The notes beneath the pieces were generated by a model, which saw nothing but the letters and a program-made list of their open reading frames with translations, made no database searches and was not told where the DNA came from. Positions 61,941 to 64,000 of a stretch of 64,000 nucleotides of DNA are shown here, one piece after another. The stretch spans positions 17,440,001 to 17,504,000 of the forward strand of contig CM055613.1 in assembly GCA_029379385.1 (NCBI GenBank). The letters are read 5' to 3'. Made by a program: the position numbers and the translations under genes. Each line of letters begins with the position of its first letter. The stretch's first letter is position 1. This stretch comes from Quillaja saponaria. Taxonomy: Eukaryota > Streptophyta > Magnoliopsida > Fabales > Quillajaceae.

Positions 61941-64000
61941 TGTTATAACCCGATATTAAGAACATAAAATTAGAACAACTTGGTGTAACTCTTGATTGGA
62001 AAAAAAAAATGCAAGTATATAAAGTAAATAAATATTATATTAATATGTATACATAAATTATATAGATACAATTAAATTAAAACTTGGTTGATTTGAAGCT
62101 TGACTTTATCTTGTATAAATTTTTAGTGGAACACATATAAATCAAGTAAACTAGATTAAATAAACATTTACATATATATATACATATACAATCAAGAAAT
62201 TAATACACACCACAAATAAATAAACGTTATATAAGTGGCAAAAAAATAGATACCACATGTATATGTATATGCGTATACACTTTACTTTTCTATTTGACTT
62301 TTCTAAATACTTTTACATATTTTCTCATTTTTATTGTACCTTTTTATTCCTTTTTCTTTATGGACACTTATTTTCCCTTCTTTGCTTCGTAATTTTCCCA
62401 TTTTCCCCCTATTTTCGGCTGCTCAACTTTCAAGCCTTGTAGCCGAGTTTCTAGCAGCTATAGTTAGGATTCCCCTTGCCATTTTCCTTGTTGTGTCTAG
62501 CCCTCCTCTTTTCCTTCTAGATGTGATTGATCAAGGAGTGTAGTAGCTCTGTTTTGTGTGTTAGCCAATGCCATCTCCTAGAACTGCAACTGTTGGGGTC
62601 TTTTTTTTATTTTGGTTAAGGCAGCTCCTTCTCCATGAAGCAGTAGATAAAGGAAACATAAAGGAAACCAACTCAGTTTAACGCTCCCCGCAACAACTTG
62701 GTTGGTGATTAAAAGGTATTTTTCAGCAACTTTGTTTCCAAAATTCTCTTTCTTATCTACTCTAAGTTGAAGCTTTCCTTGTAGTTTGATGTTTGGGTTT
62801 AGGGATTAAGTGAATTGTGAATAAAAGGATTATGAGCAAAGAGTTAAAGTAGGAATTAAATGGTTAATGCAAAGAGAAAGGTTGGATTAAGTTGTATGGA
62901 TGTTGGAATTATGTATAAATACAACTTTTGGGTTATTTTGATTGGTTAAATTAAATTCTAGGTTAAAGTTGGGAATTGAATAAAAGAGTATGAATTAAAG
63001 GTGATTAATGTGGATAAAGTGTTATCAGAGAAAACGTTAGGTGGGATTGTTGTTGTAATAGGTAAGAATGATAGTTAGATTATGAATGGCGTGTGAAATG
63101 AAAACTTGTGTTGATTTGTAGGGATATGTATATATACATATATATATACACACATACATACTTAAGAAATGAAATGAGTGACCTTAAGGAATTTTTCGAA
63201 AAGCCTCAAGGAAACTAATTGTAATATAGTGAATCGTGTGTAGGGATAATGAATTATTCGATAATTCAATTTACTTTGCTTCTATTGACTCTTTTTTTTC
63301 CTTGAGTAAACTACCATTACTTGTGTTTTGTTTGAGGAGTAGTGATAGGATTTGAGTTTGGTGTAGATAAAAGTATAGGAATGTAAGTTTGAAATGATTA
63401 ATTGTGGTTGAGTGATTAATGAAAGGAAAGCAGGGTCAGATTTTATAGGTTAGAGAAATATGATACTTTGGGTATTTTATGGATTGAATTAGTTTAGGAG
63501 TTCTGGAGAGAAAATGTAGCTTATGGTCTTAGAATTATATATGGAAAGTTTTATAACCTAATTCAAGGTATATTTATTGTTAGAGCTGTTGGATTGTAGC
63601 TAGGTTCGTGTTGGATTTTAGGTGAGCTTCAGTCAGTCCGTGTGACTTTGTCGAGGGTTGTGGTTTGAATTAGCTTAAGACATCTGAATAAGAATTGTTC
63701 CCAACTATAATTATAGAGCTTTTTAGGTTTTAATTTTATGTTATTTGTATTTTAGAGTTGTTGGAAGTCATTGTTAAAAATTTTTGAGTCCTGATTGTAC
63801 CTATTTTGGTGTAACTAGTTTTGGAAGAGTGTAAAGGATGAATTAGGAGTGGGGTGATGATTATGAATTGTTTCTAACATCTTGATAAACTATACTAGAA
63901 AGTTTCATAACCTGATTCCTAGTTATGAGAATTCTGTAAGCATTGGAATGCAGTTTTGGTAATTAGAAATTTGTGTGTGTGCCCTATTTGTGTATGTGTG
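61941..64000 (-). repeat. Long LTR-like repeat, copy 4, runs off the right edge
   Basis: On the minus strand this block ends GGTTATAACA at 61941. The part near 63830-63970 (AAGGATGAATTAGGAGT, AAAGTTTCATAA) matches the minus strand of copy 1 around 7780-7900, and 61960-62110 matches the inverted copy starting at 12280 near its other end (AATTAAATTAAAACTTG). The start lies beyond the window. No coding sequence was recognised. Confidence 0.6.

Noticed and set aside
1..64000. CRISPR arrays, bacterial operons, rRNA genes
   Set aside because: The sequence is plant nuclear DNA; no regularly spaced repeats or rRNA-like blocks were seen.

Overview
The window is nuclear DNA of a flowering plant, probably a dicot with a repeat-rich genome. 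It is AT-rich, exons are short with GT-AG introns, and most of the sequence is plant-type transposable elements: Ty1/copia, Ty3/gypsy, L1 LINEs, PIF/Harbinger-like and hAT-like DNA elements, plus a decayed caulimovirid-like insertion. I could not determine the species.

Only one intact host gene is visible, and no single long ORF reveals it. It is a membrane-anchored prolyl 4-hydroxylase on the minus strand. I assembled it from 12 exons between 57672 (ATG) and 21389 (stop); they join in frame to 287 codons plus a stop. The 36-kb gene is almost all intron. Intron 7 is 13.9 kb and carries a gypsy element, hAT-like copies, a PDS5-like pseudogene and a Harbinger element. Intron 3 carries a copia element with identical LTRs. 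Intron 1 carries an L1 broken by a small LTR element that holds a piece of a TLC-domain gene. Intron 6 has a short block that looks mitochondrial.

Layout: 1-6 kb is L1 remnants interrupted by a Harbinger-like MITE and a PDS5-like pseudogene. 6.3-12.3 kb holds three copies of a long LTR-like repeat and a fragment of the RNA polymerase II RPB2 gene. 13.4-17.3 kb is a degenerate caulimovirid-like insertion. 17.3-21.3 kb is gene-poor repeat-derived DNA. 21.4-57.7 kb is the P4H gene with nested elements. 59.0-61.8 kb is a complete but internally scrambled copia element. From 61.9 kb to the right edge is a fourth, inverted copy of the long LTR-like repeat.

The most notable structures are the two gene-capture cases (TLC fragment in an LTR element; PDS5-like fragment between direct repeats inside a hAT-like unit), the scrambled copia element with intact LTRs and target duplications, and the very short-LTR copia disabled by what looks like one missing base.
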